Shown: positions 8,301 through 17,940 of the stretch, piece by piece
Layout of the letters: every line of letters begins with the position of its first letter
How positions within the stretch are numbered: position 1 is the first letter of the stretch
Source: an uncultured Photobacterium sp.
GTDB taxonomy: Bacteria; Pseudomonadota; Gammaproteobacteria; Enterobacterales; Vibrionaceae
Assembly (NCBI RefSeq): GCF_947039875.1
Contig: NZ_CAMRAN010000029.1
Coordinates: 1 to 52,102 of the forward strand
Length of the DNA: 52,102 bases
Direction: 5' to 3'
The notes under the pieces: model-generated
What the model saw: only the letters and a program-made list of their open reading frames with translations
Databases searched by the model: none
What the model was told of the DNA's origin: nothing
Position numbers and translations under genes: made by a program

Positions 8301-9347
8301 ATGAAAACCTTTCATCAACAGATCATTAAATACATGCGGCTGTTTCATGTGTTGCGCATTATTATCGCGTGTATCATTGCTTTTTCTATCGATATTATTT
8401 TCAAATTACCTTACGGCACATGGGCGCCAATTACTATTATTGTGGTGATGTCAGCGAAGTATTCAGGTGAAGTGTCAGATAAAGCCAGTCAACGAATACT
8501 TGGTACCACCATTGGGGCAATTTTAGGTTTGTCGTTGTATTTTTTCCCAATTGATAATGTTTATTGGCACTATGGTTTATTAGTCGTAATGCTCAGTGTG
8601 TCACTGTACTTTACTCTAGGAAAATACGCCTACAGTGCGATTTTAACTTCAGTGACATTGGTGTTGGTTGCGGGTAGTGGTCCTGGGGATTTACATATTG
8701 CATTATGGCGTACGACCAATGTGTTATGGGGTGGGTTAGTGGCGATTATTGCGAGTCAATATTTGTTTCCGGCTAAAGCGACCGATCATTTCAAATTAGT
8801 GTGTGGTGATTTTTTGCGTGTGTTTCATCAAAACTATTCTGAGCATAATGCACTGGTTAATAGTGATGATGCTTACCGCGAAATACAGTTATTCCAGTTA
8901 CGCCAAACATTAAATAAAATTATATCACTAGAATCGAGTATTGGGCATGAATCACCTGAAATGAAATTGCCTGTCAAAAAAGCGATTGCCTGTCAGGTGA
9001 GAATGTTTAATTTATTTGAAAATATTATTCAGACCCAATGGCGCCATCAATATAGTAAAGAAAAAGTGCAAGAAATACGGGCTTTATCACAAGCAAAAGA
9101 ACAGTTATCACTGATGTGTGAGTTATTGGGCGAGGACTTATTGTCACCTCAAAAGCCGTTAATGGTGATTAATAAAAAACAACTTGAGATTTTGGCGTTA
9201 TACCCCAAATTAGCCCCAAGTGCAGATAGCCGAACCGATATTAGTTATTACGGTTATTTATGGCTTAATCGAGAATTGGCACGCCAGGTTGCAGAGCTTT
9301 CCGAATGGTTGTGCCAATTTGAAACGATTAAGAATGAGGTACTCTAA
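8301..9347 (+). CDS. FUSC-family inner-membrane protein
   Basis: 348 aa. The N-terminal half carries about six hydrophobic helices (for example IIIACIIAFSIDIIF, WAPITIIVVMSA, ILGTTIGAILGLSLYFF and VLWGGLVAIIASQYLF), followed by a charged cytoplasmic half. This is the layout of the FUSC / aromatic-acid-exporter-like family (YccS, AaeB). Family members are putative efflux proteins, but there is no membrane-fusion partner gene here, so the transported substrate is unknown. The ATG at 8301 lacks a clear ribosome-binding site. Confidence 0.75.
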   Translation: MKTFHQQIIKYMRLFHVLRIIIACIIAFSIDIIFKLPYGTWAPITIIVVMSAKYSGEVSDKASQRILGTTIGAILGLSLYFFPIDNVYWHYGLLVVMLSVSLYFTLGKYAYSAILTSVTLVLVAGSGPGDLHIALWRTTNVLWGGLVAIIASQYLFPAKATDHFKLVCGDFLRVFHQNYSEHNALVNSDDAYREIQLFQLRQTLNKIISLESSIGHESPEMKLPVKKAIACQVRMFNLFENIIQTQWRHQYSKEKVQEIRALSQAKEQLSLMCELLGEDLLSPQKPLMVINKKQLEILALYPKLAPSADSRTDISYYGYLWLNRELARQVAELSEWLCQFETIKNEVL

Positions 9348-9362
9348 CTCAAGCTGTAGTGG

Positions 9363-9701
9363 TTATTTCATCTCAGAATAATAAGCTGCGATATCTGCCA
9401 AATCTTGTGTGTTAAGGTTCTGTAATTGACCCTTCATCATGCTCGCCATTGGACCTGTGCGCATGTCATTAGTATACGCAAGCATTGCATCATACAGGTA
9501 TTGCTGTTGTTGGCCTGCAAGGTTGGGATAATTCGGCTGTGGTGCAATACCATTACTACCATGGCAGAAACGGCAACTTGGGGTTTTAATTTCCCCTTTG
9601 CTGGCATCACCTTTTGGCATTGCGTAAGCGTTAGTGCTCATTGCGCTAATAAGCAATATAGCGGTTGTTAGGGGGCGAAAACCGTTAAATAAGTATGTCA
9701 T
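9363..9701 (-). CDS. Periplasmic cytochrome c (class I, c553-like)
   Basis: 112 aa. A signal peptide (TTAILLISAMSTNAYA) is followed by a single haem-c site CRFCH (Cys43, Cys46, His47). The NLAGQQQQYLYDAMLAY segment and the GPMASMM stretch, which would supply the distal Met ligand, are typical of small class I cytochromes c. It carries electrons in the periplasm. The redox partner is not encoded next to it. Confidence 0.88.
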   Translation of the reverse strand: MTYLFNGFRPLTTAILLISAMSTNAYAMPKGDASKGEIKTPSCRFCHGSNGIAPQPNYPNLAGQQQQYLYDAMLAYTNDMRTGPMASMMKGQLQNLNTQDLADIAAYYSEMK

Positions 9702-9847
9702 TATAAGCCATCAGTTGTAAGGGATATGATTATCATAGTAAAACAATACCACAACTAATCAATGGCTTAACCTGTGTTTTCGTATAAAGAGTGTAACAAT
9801 AAATGTCATAGAAAATTACAATCTATACCTTGGTGTTGATTATAATA

Positions 9848-10819
9848 TTAGCTGTCAGGGTTATCACGTACTCGAATAAAGCGCGCAAAACGAGGGATCC
9901 CACGGTCGGTATAGCCGTTGTAGCGATATTGAATGGTGGTGCCTATCGCTGGTGGAGACAGCCGCTGTTGGTCGTTAAAGCCTGATCCTATTTTAAAGGT
10001 ATTATTAGAGGCTGTTTTTACCCACACCGAGCCCATCATGCCTTGGTATTTACCATTGCCTTCTTCATAGCCAATAATTATCGCTTCTGCATCATGATGA
10101 TTTTTGAGCTTTAACAAATGCTCTGTGCGACCAGAGGTATAGTTATTGGATTTATGGTGCAGCATTAAGCCTTCACCATCATGACTGCTAATAATATCAA
10201 GCCATTGCACTAAGATTGCTAAATTGTCGAGTGATTTATGTTCAACCCATTGTAAGTGTCTAAGGGGCTGATTATTTTGATCGCGTTGTTGCTCTATTAA
10301 CGCCTGTAATTGACGGTAACGATCGCTAAAAGCTGCACTGTTATGAGGCAGATCAAATGCCATATAATTGACTTTTTTCCATGCTAAATCATCAGGTTCA
10401 TTATCAAGTACAATACGTGTTAATGCTTGAAACTGGCCGCGTTCAATCCATAGCTCGCCATCTAATGGGGTACTTGGGAAGTTGGCATAAAACCATGCTG
10501 GCGCGTGAATGGTGTTTCCTGTTTTTGTTAGCAATTGCTGCCCATCCCAATAGGCTCGAATACCGTCTAATTTTTCACTGACTAAATAATCAGTAACCGT
10601 AAAAATATCGTGGATTTGATTCGCATCATTATAATATGTGGTATTTAATTGCTTATTAGGTAAGCTTTTAGCGAGCATCAATTGTGGCTGTGCGGCAGCA
10701 ATTGGAAAACTCAATGAAAGGCTAATTAAGGCTGCAATAGGCGTTAAATGCTTATTAAAATATTGAAATTTAGTACTATCATGACAATGTGACAGCGGCT
10801 GATATTGTAATAAAGGCAT
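9848..10819 (-). CDS. Exported ATP-dependent DNA ligase
   Basis: About 323 aa from the ATG at 10819 (AGGAAT nine bases upstream); an in-frame ATG at 10843 is less well supported. The adenylation motif SEKLDGIRAYWDG contains the nucleophilic lysine. The motifs LDGELW, DGEGLMLH and LLKLKNH match nucleotidyltransferase motifs III, IV and V. A short OB-fold follows with FKIGSGF and TIQYRYNGYTDRGIPRFARF. This is the minimal Lig E-type ligase of proteobacteria, which carries a signal peptide (here ending SFPIAAAQP) and is thought to act in the periplasm, perhaps on incoming DNA during competence. That role is known only from the family. Confidence 0.88.
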   Translation of the reverse strand: MPLLQYQPLSHCHDSTKFQYFNKHLTPIAALISLSLSFPIAAAQPQLMLAKSLPNKQLNTTYYNDANQIHDIFTVTDYLVSEKLDGIRAYWDGQQLLTKTGNTIHAPAWFYANFPSTPLDGELWIERGQFQALTRIVLDNEPDDLAWKKVNYMAFDLPHNSAAFSDRYRQLQALIEQQRDQNNQPLRHLQWVEHKSLDNLAILVQWLDIISSHDGEGLMLHHKSNNYTSGRTEHLLKLKNHHDAEAIIIGYEEGNGKYQGMMGSVWVKTASNNTFKIGSGFNDQQRLSPPAIGTTIQYRYNGYTDRGIPRFARFIRVRDNPDS

Positions 10820-11103
10820 GATATGTATTCCTAGTAAGCACAAGAGTTGTAACAGTAAATAAATGCCATCAATGGGTAAATTATAATGACCTATTTTTGG
10901 TGATGTTTGTGCTGATGTTGGAGTTATGTAGTGTGAATCAAGTTACAGTTACATGATTTATGTGTCGAAGGTGCTAAATAGTAATGAGATATGTGAGTAA
11001 TAATTATGTTTAAAATGATAAAAAGTTACTTATTAACTGTGTTTATCGACAAGCTAGGGTAAAATTCTGCCACTATTGAACTCTTTATGTGGTCTTTGTT
11101 GTA

Positions 11104-12162
11104 ATGCAGTCTTCTTTGTCGTGCTTTTTTACTCGCGTTAATCATTTTCTCGTCTCTAAAAATATTACTCTTTCTTTTCATTGTTATTTTATTCATGCAA
11201 TGAGTTTTATGGCGCTAGGTCTATTTTCATCACTATTGATTGGCTCTATTTTAAATACGATTGGGATTAAATTTTCCATTCCACTATTGAGTGATGTCTT
11301 GTGGCCAATAGCAAAGCAAATGACAGGACCAGCCATTGGTGTGGCTATTGCTTATGCATTAAAAGCGCCGCCATTAGTTTTGTTTTCATCGACCATTGCA
11401 GGTGCTGCGGGGGCGGCAATGGGTGGACCTGTTGGGGCTTATGTCGCCAGTATTTGTGCTGCCGAATGCGGTAAATTGGTCGCAGGTGAAACTAAAGTTG
11501 ATATTTTAGTGACGCCAGCAGTAACGGTATTAGTTGGCGTCATGGTTGGCAGTTGGATTGGTCCATTAGTGGGGGCGGTGATGACCCAGTTTGGACAATT
11601 AATTATGTCTACCACCCAATTACAACCGTTATTGATGGGCGCATTAGTCGCGGTATTGATGGGTATGGCGTTAACATTACCTATTAGTAGTGCTGCGATT
11701 GCTATTATGCTGAGTTTAAATGGTTTAGCTGCGGGGGCGGCGACAGTAGGTTGTGCTGCACAAATGGTAGGTTTTGCAGTTATGAGTTATCGCGTTAATG
11801 GTTGGGCAGGTATTTTTGCTCAAGGACTCGGTACTTCGATGCTACAAATGCCAAATATTGTTAAGAATTATAAAATTTGGATCCCTCCGATTGTGGCTTC
11901 TGCAATACTTGGTCCCATCGCGACTGTTGTATTTCATATGGAAAATACGCCACTTGGCGCTGGAATGGGAACATCAGGATTAGTCGGGCAGATTCAAACA
12001 GTAATCGCAATGGAAGAGCCAGGAGTGAGTAGTGGTTATATTTACGGATTGATTGTATTAATGCACTTTATTTTGCCTGCAGTCATCACGCTCTTTGTTG
12101 CGTATATTATGCGTCGTCAAGGTTGGATTAAAGACTCTGATCTAGTGTTAAAATTAGGCTGA
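11104..12162 (+). CDS. PTS IIC-like membrane permease (PTS_EIIC_2 type)
   Basis: About 352 aa from the ATG at 11104; a GTG start at 11089 is possible. There are about nine to ten hydrophobic helices with many Gly-Ala motifs (TIAGAAGAAMGGPVGAY, LPISSAAIAIMLSLNGLAAG, NTPLGAGMGTSGLVGQI). The pattern matches the PTS_EIIC_2 family of putative sugar permeases. There is no IIA/IIB gene beside it, and members of this family often stand alone, so transport of a phosphotransferase sugar is not shown. Inner membrane. Confidence 0.75.
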   Translation: MQSSLSCFFTRVNHFLVSKNITLSFHCYFIHAMSFMALGLFSSLLIGSILNTIGIKFSIPLLSDVLWPIAKQMTGPAIGVAIAYALKAPPLVLFSSTIAGAAGAAMGGPVGAYVASICAAECGKLVAGETKVDILVTPAVTVLVGVMVGSWIGPLVGAVMTQFGQLIMSTTQLQPLLMGALVAVLMGMALTLPISSAAIAIMLSLNGLAAGAATVGCAAQMVGFAVMSYRVNGWAGIFAQGLGTSMLQMPNIVKNYKIWIPPIVASAILGPIATVVFHMENTPLGAGMGTSGLVGQIQTVIAMEEPGVSSGYIYGLIVLMHFILPAVITLFVAYIMRRQGWIKDSDLVLKLG

Positions 12163-12213
12163 TAATTGTTGTTAGTTATGAGTCATACTCGTTATTGGCA
12201 ATGATACTGATCA

Positions 12214-12723
12214 TTAACGCTTAGCTAATGTTGTGATTTGTTGTTCGGCACATCGAAAAAAAGCATCGGCTTGGCGCTGACTGGCAATAAAAGTAAGAGG
12301 ATTTAGTCCTTCAATGTGTAATTTTGTACGATAACTGTGAGCTTTGAATATTTTAGTAAATTGTTGCGGGCTGATATTGTTAGCATCATTGGCAATAGTC
12401 GCCGTATAAATAACGGTTTGATCGTCTATACGCTTAAATAAATTATGATCAACGATATAGTTAACTTGTTGATGCTGGTCAATGTTATCAATTGAGTGTT
12501 GGGTTAACTCACCACGAGATGGCGCTTGGAGATTGCTAAGATGATAGATTTTAACGTCATAATGATTATTTCTATTGGTCGACATGGCTAACACAATATT
12601 ATCCTGTAGGCGTTGCTCTTTTACGGTGAGTGTACAATGTGTCTCGGTTTGGCTATAAGTTGAGTTTTCAAGCAAAGGTATAGAAAATGCCGACACGGTT
12701 AGAAAAAAGAGTTGTGTGATCAT
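12214..12723 (-). CDS. Hypothetical exported protein
   Basis: 169 aa with a short signal-like N-terminus (MITQLFFLTVSAFSIPLL). The mature part is polar with two cysteines (HCTLTV and FFRCAEQ) that could form a disulfide. I do not recognise the family. It converges on the PTS IIC-like gene with a gap of about 50 bp. Confidence 0.55.
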   Translation of the reverse strand: MITQLFFLTVSAFSIPLLENSTYSQTETHCTLTVKEQRLQDNIVLAMSTNRNNHYDVKIYHLSNLQAPSRGELTQHSIDNIDQHQQVNYIVDHNLFKRIDDQTVIYTATIANDANNISPQQFTKIFKAHSYRTKLHIEGLNPLTFIASQRQADAFFRCAEQQITTLAKR

Positions 12724-13010
12724 AAGAATACCCTTGGTTATATTGTATTAAAGTGGGTTAAATTAATCCTAGTTGAGTTGGATTGTTTTTATTGAATAAT
12801 CTCACAAGATATTATGGTTGAAACACATTATTAAAATTGAGAACAGAACGGTAATTCACTCGAGTTTATTAATTATTAAGGTATTTTTTCCAGAGGCTTA
12901 ACATTATTTGATAGGGAGTTAACAATTTATCATAAGCAAAGTGTTAATCTCATCAATAGTTAAATGTATTAGTTGTTCTTAATCCGAAAAATAAAATGGA
13001 GAAAGTGATT

Positions 13011-13727
13011 ATGTCTGCTACAACAAGCAAAAAACCTTTGTTATTCTCTCTTTTAGCGCTTATTGCTGGTGGGGTCATTGGCTATGGTATCGGAATTAAA
13101 ATAGAAAAAAGCACAAGTGCCCCGAATCTATTGACTTGCCAGCAGCAAGTGCAAGCTCAAACTGAACAAATTAAAAAGAGTGAACAGCAATACCAATTAT
13201 TGGTAGCAAGTAATGAGAAACAAAGTCACCAATTAGAGCAGGTAACGAAAGATCTAACGGCAATGACAGAATTATTGGATAAGCAAAAAAAAGAATTTTT
13301 AGCTCAATTAGCATTGCTTGCCCAGAAAAAACAATTGTTAGTGGTGAATCAAAAAAAATTAGTGGTCAATCAACAAAAGCTAGAAGTAACGAAAAAGAAA
13401 TTAGACACTGAAGTGATTAAGTTAAAAACAGCCACGACGAAGCAACAAGTGGTTATTGATAAATCCCAACAGTATTTTAAACGCCAAGCAGAAATGCAGG
13501 CCAATGTTAAAACAACTCAAGTTAGTATTGCAGAATTAAAGCAAGCAGCAAAAGGCTTTAAAAAAGCATGTGATGAGTTTAAGTCAGGTAATAGTTGGAA
13601 TTGGGTATCACAAAAAGATTGCGATAATTATGATCAGCAATTGGGATTATTAAAAGAGAAGCAAGCGTTATTAAATTCTCAACAACAGGCGTTAGCTGTT
13701 ATAAATGCTGAAATTAGTAAGAAATAA
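13011..13727 (+). CDS. Membrane-anchored coiled-coil protein
   Basis: 238 aa from the ATG at 13011, which has GGAG nine bases upstream. The in-frame ATG at 12996 overlaps that ribosome-binding site, so it is less likely. One N-terminal helix (LLFSLLALIAGGVIGYGIG) anchors the protein. The rest is almost all Gln/Lys/Glu-rich heptad-like coiled coil with local internal repeats (KKQLLVVNQKKLVVNQQKLEV), plus two late Cys residues (KKACDEF and KDCDNYD). Function unknown. Probably periplasmic or cytoplasmic scaffold. Confidence 0.65.
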   Translation: MSATTSKKPLLFSLLALIAGGVIGYGIGIKIEKSTSAPNLLTCQQQVQAQTEQIKKSEQQYQLLVASNEKQSHQLEQVTKDLTAMTELLDKQKKEFLAQLALLAQKKQLLVVNQKKLVVNQQKLEVTKKKLDTEVIKLKTATTKQQVVIDKSQQYFKRQAEMQANVKTTQVSIAELKQAAKGFKKACDEFKSGNSWNWVSQKDCDNYDQQLGLLKEKQALLNSQQQALAVINAEISKK

Positions 13728-13755
13728 AGTGTATTTTGTTTAGGTTATCGATAAT

Positions 13756-13782
13756 AAAGTAGCTGCCATGACAGCTACTTTT
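13756..13782. terminator. Bidirectional terminator
   Basis: AAAGTAGCTG-CCATGA-CAGCTACTTT with T-rich flanks on both sides. It lies between the converging coiled-coil gene and the FAD oxidoreductase gene. Confidence 0.8.
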
Positions 13783-13797
13783 ATTGCTGTTTTATAA

Positions 13798-15282
13798 TTA
13801 TTTTATATTGTGTCCAATAGGGCGAGCGAGTGAGGTAGGAAAACCACGCTCTGTCGCTAATTTTTCAGCATACGTTACAATATCGTGTAAGCTTAATTGT
13901 TGCGATACTGGAAATTCATTTTCACGGGTTTGCAGTGTCGGTTGTGGAATTAAACCTAAAGCCGCCAGTTGATCAACAATGGCATCAGCAACCGATAATG
14001 CAGATGACGCTTTTACAATTTCAGAGCGGGCATAACGCTGATGAGAATAAGAAACATCGGCCGCACGTAATGTTGGATCATTGCCTGGAATTTGTTGCGC
14101 TCCAAATAATGGTTTCCCGCCGACGGTTGCTTGCTTAAACTTACCTACAAACTGCGCCATATGATTAATTGCGCGTTGAGTGCGTTGTTCAATCTCTGGT
14201 TGTGACCAATGTTGCTGCAATTTTTCTTTAAAAGATGCATTCAACTGTGGTTGAGCACTGTCTTCATTAGATGACACTAATCCATTTTTAAATAGCGTAA
14301 TGTCTTGTGTCATACCATGAAGTTGGAAAAAGCCATCAGGGTATGGGGTTAATTGTGCCATACCATTAGGGGTTCCCCGTTCGCCATGGAAAATGACTTC
14401 TGGCCATTGAGCATCACATTGCGACCAGTGAGTAATATAAGCAGCTTTAAATTCAACCATGCGCTGACGTGGAATATGAGCCAAGTCATCAATGGTTCCT
14501 GTACGGTAACCGCCAGCATTCACTAAATAATCAACATTGATTTGGTGTTGTTGATTTGTTGAATCTTGATAGTTAACTTGCCAACCTGTGCCTTGTTCAG
14601 CTAAAGAGATCACTTTGCTATTAGTATGTACATGGCATTGCGTCAGTTTGTCTAATGCTAAAGTCAAGGTTGCAGCAATTCTAAATACACTTAACCCATA
14701 TTCCTGCACCATTATTAATGGATATTTGAACTGATCTAAATTAATCGATTTAGCGACCGGGATCATCCATTGATCGGGCGTTAGTGGATGTTCAGGATTA
14801 GCTTGTAATGCAAGAGATTCCAGTTCATGACGCTGATATAATTTAAAGTAATCTTTGGGCTCACCAAGAACACAGTTTTTAGGATCTTGTTCGACAAGTG
14901 TTTGGTAAGTTTGTTGCAATAATATTAGGCGGGGTAATAAGTCATTTGAGTTGCCTACATCATTACAGGGGATTGCAATAACGGTCGGTCTGATATTGGT
15001 GGTGTGACGGTAAACGCGTAACGTATCAATAGATTGCTTGAGTAACGTTATGCATTGTTGATCTGATATTTCACGGTAAAGATTACCACCTGCATGCAAG
15101 TGGCAAATTGGAGGACCATTAACTAAGCTTGTTCCTTCCTCAAAAAGTTGAACATTAATACCTTGTTCAGCTAATCGAAGTGCAATAGTTGATCCTGCTA
15201 TACCACCACCAATAATGCCCACGGTGGTTGGTAAACCTGAATGAGACAAGGATGTCGTTTTACTTTCAATTAAATTCATCAT
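13798..15282 (-). CDS. FAD-dependent oxidoreductase (DAO-type fold)
   Basis: 494 aa. The N-terminal Rossmann dinucleotide motif is GIIGGGIAGSTIALRLAEQG (residues 22-41), followed by an acidic strand end (VQLFEEG). A second FAD contact, DYLVNAGGYRTG, lies near the middle. This is the layout of the D-amino-acid-oxidase-like family. The substrate is not predictable; the C-terminal region (SYSHQRYARSEIVKASS) reminds me of the oxidoreductase half of MnmC, but no methyltransferase half is present. Single gene with its own upstream region facing ompA. Confidence 0.75.
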   Translation of the reverse strand: MMNLIESKTTSLSHSGLPTTVGIIGGGIAGSTIALRLAEQGINVQLFEEGTSLVNGPPICHLHAGGNLYREISDQQCITLLKQSIDTLRVYRHTTNIRPTVIAIPCNDVGNSNDLLPRLILLQQTYQTLVEQDPKNCVLGEPKDYFKLYQRHELESLALQANPEHPLTPDQWMIPVAKSINLDQFKYPLIMVQEYGLSVFRIAATLTLALDKLTQCHVHTNSKVISLAEQGTGWQVNYQDSTNQQHQINVDYLVNAGGYRTGTIDDLAHIPRQRMVEFKAAYITHWSQCDAQWPEVIFHGERGTPNGMAQLTPYPDGFFQLHGMTQDITLFKNGLVSSNEDSAQPQLNASFKEKLQQHWSQPEIEQRTQRAINHMAQFVGKFKQATVGGKPLFGAQQIPGNDPTLRAADVSYSHQRYARSEIVKASSALSVADAIVDQLAALGLIPQPTLQTRENEFPVSQQLSLHDIVTYAEKLATERGFPTSLARPIGHNIK

Positions 15283-15825
15283 ACTTGAGCACGTAAATCA
15301 GCTAAAAACACCAAAAAGATTTATTTAATAACAACATGCGACATAAATCCTCTGAATGGATAAGATTTGTTATTTTACGTTGTAATAAGATAAAGAGAAA
15401 TAGCTGCGAATTAAAATCCGATTAAAAGCCTGTATATATCTTTTTATAAAACTTATTTTTGTTGATGCTATGTTTAATTCTTTGTGGATATGCAATGATT
15501 CTTAATTTTAATGTGTCTTTTTTGTTTATTTTTGATGTGTCTATTTGTGCTTCATAATGATGATGGCCATGTTTTTAAATTTTTTTTTGAGGTTATATTG
15601 AATAAGCTCAGAAAAACTATCACAAATAAAAATGTTTATTATCAATGGTTTGTGTTTCTGGCTCGTTCTTCGTGTTTATTTTTCTGGATTTTTATTTTTC
15701 ATTTTGATAGATTTGATTTTGTTTTTTGAACTTAAAGATAAAAATATGGTCATGAATTATATTTTTATGTTGAGACATCGAAAACAGCAGTAGTGGTAAA
15801 TAAATATAATAAAGGATAAACAATA
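15283..15825. other. Long AT-rich region upstream of OmpA-like gene 1
   Basis: About 540 bp between the divergent FAD oxidoreductase and OmpA-like genes. It is very T-rich on the plus strand at 15500-15730. A 72-codon ORF there is mostly Phe/Leu/Cys from T-runs and I do not count it. A long leader for the porin mRNA is possible; I cannot define a promoter or a fold with confidence. Confidence 0.5.
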
Positions 15826-16872
15826 ATGTCTAAAATTAATCTAGTAGTTTTACCTCTTGCACTTCTTGTGTCAGGTGCGGTAAACGCAGCAACAGAAAAC
15901 CCATTCTATGCGGGTGCACGTGCTGGTGGTGTTCATTATTCTGATTTCGATGCGAAAACAGGTGATGCACATATTAACCCAAGCCAAGCTATCTCAATCG
16001 ACAAAGATGATTTTGCTGGTGGTATTTTCATGGGTTACAACGTAACACCATGGTTTGCTGTTGAAACTGGCTACACTTGGTTAGGTGAAGTTACTCTTAA
16101 GAATGATGACCATCATGACGCTGGTAAAATTGAACAACAAGTTATTGATCTTGTTGGTAAATTCACTTACCAAGCTACAGATTCTTTAGACCTTTATACT
16201 AAAGTCGGTGGTGCATGGCAGTTCTCTCGTTACAAAGACAAGAATATTTCAGACCGTGATGATAGCTTAATTGCGACAGCTGGTCTTGGTGCTGAATACC
16301 ACTTCACAGACAGCCTTTCTGCTCGTGCTGAATACCAGTACTACCACGATATGGAAGTGAAACCAACTGGCGATAACACTAAAATTAACTGGGATGCACA
16401 CTACTACGGTGTGAGCCTTGTTTATGGTTGGGGTGCAGTAGCTGCACTAGCTCCTGTTATTGACGAAGTTATTGAAGCATCAACAGTTCAACTTGAGCCA
16501 GTTTCTGCTGTAATGCCATTTGCGTTTGATAGTAAACATCTATCAGAGCAAGACATTCAGCGTCTTGAGCCAGTTGCACAGCGTCTTGTGAACTACCCAA
16601 ATTCACAACTTGTTGTTATTGGTCACACAGATAGCCGTGGTGCAGAAGCATACAACCAAAATCTATCTGAGCAACGTGCACTTACTGTTGCAACGTACTT
16701 AACTGAGCATTTCAACATTGATCCAAGTCGTGTATCTGCAGAAGGCCGTGGTGAGCTAGATCCAGTAGCATCTAACGATTCTTCTGAAGGTCGTGCTCAA
16801 AACCGTCGTGTTGATGTAACAAGCCCTGGTTTTGAAATTGAAAAAGCAGCAGAAGAAGCTATTGCTCAATAA
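15826..16872 (+). CDS. OmpA-family outer-membrane protein, copy 1
   Basis: 348 aa. A signal peptide (LVVLPLALLVSGAVNA) precedes an eight-strand beta-barrel of the OmpA type (about residues 25-205, with GYNVTPWFAVETGYTWLGE and LSARAEYQYYHD). A linker leads to the C-terminal OmpA peptidoglycan-binding domain (about 225-340). That domain keeps GHTDSRG with the aspartate that binds diaminopimelate, YNQNLSEQRA with its arginine, and EGRAQNRRVD. It would tie the outer membrane to the cell wall. The start has AAGGA eight bases upstream, and a strong terminator follows. Confidence 0.92.
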   Translation: MSKINLVVLPLALLVSGAVNAATENPFYAGARAGGVHYSDFDAKTGDAHINPSQAISIDKDDFAGGIFMGYNVTPWFAVETGYTWLGEVTLKNDDHHDAGKIEQQVIDLVGKFTYQATDSLDLYTKVGGAWQFSRYKDKNISDRDDSLIATAGLGAEYHFTDSLSARAEYQYYHDMEVKPTGDNTKINWDAHYYGVSLVYGWGAVAALAPVIDEVIEASTVQLEPVSAVMPFAFDSKHLSEQDIQRLEPVAQRLVNYPNSQLVVIGHTDSRGAEAYNQNLSEQRALTVATYLTEHFNIDPSRVSAEGRGELDPVASNDSSEGRAQNRRVDVTSPGFEIEKAAEEAIAQ

Positions 16873-16921
16873 TATTGTTTATTCAATATTAATCGATAAA
16901 TAACTGTCGATACTATTACAA

Positions 16922-16948
16922 AAAAGCGCCTGATGGGCGCTTTTTTTA
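16922..16948 (+). terminator. Terminator after OmpA-like gene 1
   Basis: AAAAAGCGCC-TGAT-GGGCGCTTTTTTT: a GC-rich stem with a long T-run, 50 bp after the stop codon. Confidence 0.88.
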
Positions 16949-17098
16949 TATCTTAATATTTTGAAATATAGATACTTTATAGCAGTATTTTTATGCTTTA
17001 TAATGATTATTATAAAGTATCATTTTTCTGACCTATTCTGCGAGTGGTATCATACTGGGCATATAGAAAGAATAAATATTATATAAGCGGAGAATATG

Positions 17099-17527
17099 AT
17101 GGCGATTTGGCAACGGCCGTTTGCGTTAGCACTTTTTAATCAGACGTCTAAAAACACATTAGTTGAGCACTTAGGGATTGAATACGTCGCTGTTGATGAT
17201 TCATCACTGTCTGCGACGATGCCTGTTGACTCACGCACACATCAACCATTAGGTATGTTGCATGGTGGCGCCTCTGTAGTATTAGCCGAAACGTTAGGAT
17301 CATTGGCAGCAAACTTTGCCGTTAGCAGTGAATACTATTGTGTGGGCTTAGACATTAATGCGAACCATATTCGTGCGGTTCGTAGTGGTTTTGTTACCGG
17401 TAAGGCGACACCGTTGCATCTTGGCGCCACTACGCAGGTATGGCAGATTGAAATTCGTGATGAACGTCAGCATTTAGTGTGTACCAGCCGTTTAACTATG
17501 GCCGTTTTAAAACATAAAAAGCAGTAA
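17099..17527 (+). CDS. Hotdog-fold acyl-CoA thioesterase (MenI/YdiI-like)
   Basis: 142 or 143 aa. Two ATGs stand in tandem at 17096 and 17099; GGAG lies seven bases before the second, which I prefer. The hotdog signature GMLHGGASVVLAETLGS, with the catalytic acid in LAETLGS, and the later LDINANHIR and TSRLTMAVL fit the PaaI/YdiI group. Its best-known member, MenI, hydrolyses 1,4-dihydroxy-2-naphthoyl-CoA in menaquinone synthesis. Paralogues such as YbdB/EntH act on other acyl thioesters, so the substrate stays open. The DUF3389-like gene follows after 5 bp and is likely co-transcribed. Confidence 0.85.
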   Translation: MAIWQRPFALALFNQTSKNTLVEHLGIEYVAVDDSSLSATMPVDSRTHQPLGMLHGGASVVLAETLGSLAANFAVSSEYYCVGLDINANHIRAVRSGFVTGKATPLHLGATTQVWQIEIRDERQHLVCTSRLTMAVLKHKKQ

Positions 17528-17532
17528 ACAAA

Positions 17533-17769
17533 ATGATAGTCACTTTTTCTCAAGGCAAAATTATTGCAACGCAACATGAAGTTGTTATTCGTATTGATGG
17601 CAGTTGCCGAATAATGATGCAAGCACAAGTTGACGAATTAACATTAATTGGTGGTGCGAACGTGATCACAGCTGTTGGCAGTGGTTTGAATTGGTCTGTG
17701 AAGTTAGACACCGATGAACAACTGCAACAGATAGCTACTGAAATAGGTATCGCTATCACTCAATATTAA
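17533..17769 (+). CDS. DUF3389-like small protein
   Basis: 78 aa, starting MIVTFSQGKIIATQHEVVIR, five bases after the thioesterase. Overall pattern (GKIIAT, LIGGANVITAVGSG, SVKLDTDEQLQQIA) resembles the small DUF3389 family I associate with Vibrionaceae; this is recognition by memory. It appears to be a beta-rich domain with no membrane segment and no known function. Confidence 0.65.
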   Translation: MIVTFSQGKIIATQHEVVIRIDGSCRIMMQAQVDELTLIGGANVITAVGSGLNWSVKLDTDEQLQQIATEIGIAITQY

Positions 17770-17940
17770 GTTGTTAGGTTATTATTTATATTAAATGAGC
17801 GAATAGTGATACTTAATGTAACAGGATGATTTTATTTATATTTATGTATGACAATGAAATGTTATTTTGGCATTATTGGCTAAGTTTGCAAATCATTGCA
17901 TTCAAAGTTATTTAATATTAATCACGATAAAGTAAATAGT

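Noticed and set aside
15511..15729. 72-codon ORF upstream of OmpA-like gene 1
   Set aside because: Composed of T-run codons (Phe, Leu, Cys), with no ribosome-binding site and no recognisable domain.
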